Positions 62,679 to 64,000 of a DNA stretch of 64,000 bases are shown here, one piece after another. The notes under the pieces are model-generated. The model worked only from the letters and a program-made list of their open reading frames with translations, was not told where the DNA came from and made no database searches. Made by a program: the position numbers and the translations under genes. Numbering within the stretch: position 1 is the stretch's first letter; each line of letters begins with the position of its first letter. Source of the stretch: Xylanibacter rodentium (GTDB lineage Bacteria; Bacteroidota; Bacteroidia; Bacteroidales; Bacteroidaceae); NCBI RefSeq assembly GCF_013166575.1, contig NZ_JABKKE010000001.1:124001-188000 (forward strand), given 5' to 3'.

Positions 62679-64000
62679 TCACCAGTTTTTCTGTAACTTA
62701 CGAGAACCAGGCTGTTGCATGGCTTTATTCATGCGCTGCTGAGTGTTCTTCTCCTGCTGCATGGCTGCATTAAGCAACTGCTCAGCATTGTCCTTGCTCA
62801 TTTTGTCGTTCTTGTTTTCCTTTTTCTCTGGTTTGTCGTTCTTCTGCTTGTCGTCTTTCTTTTCTTCTTTATCTTTCTGCTTATCTTTGTCGTTGTTCTT
62901 TTTGTCGTTATTATCGTTGTCTTTCTTATTATTCTCATTCATCTTCTGCAGATGCTTGCAGAGAGCAAGATTGTAACGCGTCTCATCGTCATTTGGATTC
63001 ATACGCAGTGCCTCTTTATACTGTTCGATTGCATCATCATACATTTTCAAATTCTGACAAATCCAGCCCATATTATGATAAACTTTTGCCTTACGCAAGG
63101 GATTTGTCTCCAGTCGTGCCGCAGCCTGAAACTGACTGACAGCCGCCGAATCTTTTTTCTGTGCCAAAAGCACCCTGCCAAGATTATACACTGCCTGCGG
63201 ATTGCGCGGATTGCGTTCCACAGCCTTGCGATACGACACTTCCGCCCTCTCATAATCACCGGCATGAAACTGTTTGTTGCCGTCGCGCACATACTGACGG
63301 TCAGTCTGAGCCATTACCGACAACGACATTACCGTCAGGACAGCCAAAACTGTCACTTTCCTGGAACCGAAAAGCTTGACATCTCTCAGTAAGGGATTCT
63401 TACTTTCAAGCAGACACACCTCAATAATCAACAAAAGCAAAATGATAATGGTCAATGCAGGAAACTGTTCATCGTAGTCACTGTAAATATTGGATGAAAT
63501 CTCTTTTTTCGCCAATTTGTCCAACTCTTTATCAAGCAGTTCCTGAGCGTTAACATTGTTGTCCACATGAATATATGCCCCGCCACCGGCAGAAGCCAAT
63601 TGTCTGCACATGTCTTCATTGAGCACAGAGACCACCGTATTTCCCGTATTGTCCTTCATATAGTCGTGTGAACCTGACACTGGAACGGGTGCACCACCAG
63701 ACGAACCTACGCCAAGCACATATACTCTCATGCCTTTCCTCTTCGCAGCTTCTGCCGCCTCCACAGCCCTGCCCTCGTGATCTTCACCGTCAGTTATCAG
63801 TATTATGGCCTTTCCAACTCCTTCTTGTTGAGTAAAACTATGGGATGCAAGGTCTATCGCGGCAGCAATATCCGTACCCTGACTTGCCATCATTGACGGA
63901 TCTATACTGCTGAGAAACATCTTGGCCGACACATAATCGCTCGTTATCGGCAACTGAACAAAGGCATCACCGGCAAAGACGATGAGTCCAATCTTGTCAT
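62679..64000 (-). CDS. BatB-BatC fusion protein, 5' end beyond window
   Basis: The visible part is about 440 residues; the frame stays open to the right edge (GLIVFAGDAFVQLPITSDY). It starts inside a von Willebrand A domain (IILITDGEDHEG at about 50 from the first ATG at 63953), then a membrane span (about 168-187), a second signal-like span (VTVLAVLTVMSLSVMAQ, about 200-216), three TPRs (about 218-330) and a Lys/Asp/Asn-rich tail (about 335-400). So BatB (VWA) and BatC (TPR) are one chain. BatA would lie beyond the edge. Confidence 0.88.
   Translation of the reverse strand, partial: DKIGLIVFAGDAFVQLPITSDYVSAKMFLSSIDPSMMASQGTDIAAAIDLASHSFTQQEGVGKAIILITDGEDHEGRAVEAAEAAKRKGMRVYVLGVGSSGGAPVPVSGSHDYMKDNTGNTVVSVLNEDMCRQLASAGGGAYIHVDNNVNAQELLDKELDKLAKKEISSNIYSDYDEQFPALTIIILLLLIIEVCLLESKNPLLRDVKLFGSRKVTVLAVLTVMSLSVMAQTDRQYVRDGNKQFHAGDYERAEVSYRKAVERNPRNPQAVYNLGRVLLAQKKDSAAVSQFQAAARLETNPLRKAKVYHNMGWICQNLKMYDDAIEQYKEALRMNPNDDETRYNLALCKHLQKMNENNKKDNDNNDKKNNDKDKQKDKEEKKDDKQKNDKPEKKENKNDKMSKDNAEQLLNAAMQQEKNTQQRMNKAMQQPGSRKLQKNW

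Overview
This window looks like a chromosomal segment of a Bacteroidales bacterium (Bacteroides/Prevotella/Paraprevotella/Muribaculaceae range; the genus cannot be fixed from sequence reading alone). The reasons are the TTTG-N19/20-TAnnTTTG promoters, the near absence of strong Shine-Dalgarno sites, TonB-dependent receptors with a carboxypeptidase-like N-terminal domain, the BatB-BatE locus, a DUF5112/DUF5113-type sensor kinase, a BT4734-like/DUF3987 cassette, B12-dependent methylmalonyl-CoA mutase, and GH2/GH30/GH78 glycan hydrolases. No rRNA, tRNA or CRISPR array was seen.

Layout. 1-5.6 kb: an AT-richer co-directional block that looks acquired. It holds the C-terminal part of a type I restriction HsdR, a GIY-YIG/DUF4357 protein, a YdeI-like protein, a DinD-RhuM fusion and a metallophosphoesterase. 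5.6-6.5 kb: a junction with inverted and direct repeats, hairpins and a terminator. 6.5-13 kb: PqqD-like protein, TonB receptor and acetyltransferase (minus), then nitroreductase, DUF2520 Rossmann protein, KdsC-like phosphatase and Maf (plus). 13.1-17.8 kb: a possible small RNA, then a minus-strand BT4734/DUF3987-DUF5675 cassette with small leader proteins. 17.8-19.4 kb: a 1.6-kb non-coding tract with nested inverted repeats. 19.4-23.7 kb: mutA-mutB. 23.8-32.1 kb (minus): a divergent WecB-like epimerase, a second palindromic repeat, a membrane protein, a response regulator, a giant sensor kinase, and eda-kdgK. 32.2-37.5 kb (plus): LacI regulator, UxaA, an NhaC-type antiporter, a nucleotidyltransferase. 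37.5-39.5 kb: a second TonB receptor. 40.3-45.6 kb (plus): cyclophilin, DEDDh exonuclease, glutaredoxin-like, rhodanese, alkaline phosphatase, GH30. 45.8-51.7 kb (minus): GH78-GH2. 52-55 kb: AlkD-like and Tex. 55.1-64 kb (minus): NadE, Smr/DUF2027, QueA, PAP2, BatDE and BatBC.

How genes work together: kdgK, eda, uxaA and the LacI regulator form a divergent hexuronate (altronate/2-keto-3-deoxygluconate) degradation locus, and the rhamnosidase/galactosidase pair fits use of pectin or rhamnose-rich glycans. mutAB interconverts succinyl-CoA and methylmalonyl-CoA for propionate formation. The least explained material is the non-coding DNA: two copies of a long palindromic element, a 72-bp inverted pair enclosing one of them, a 50-bp perfect palindrome, a cluster of nine ATTCTCCG sites, and two loci with arrays of about 21-22 bp period.
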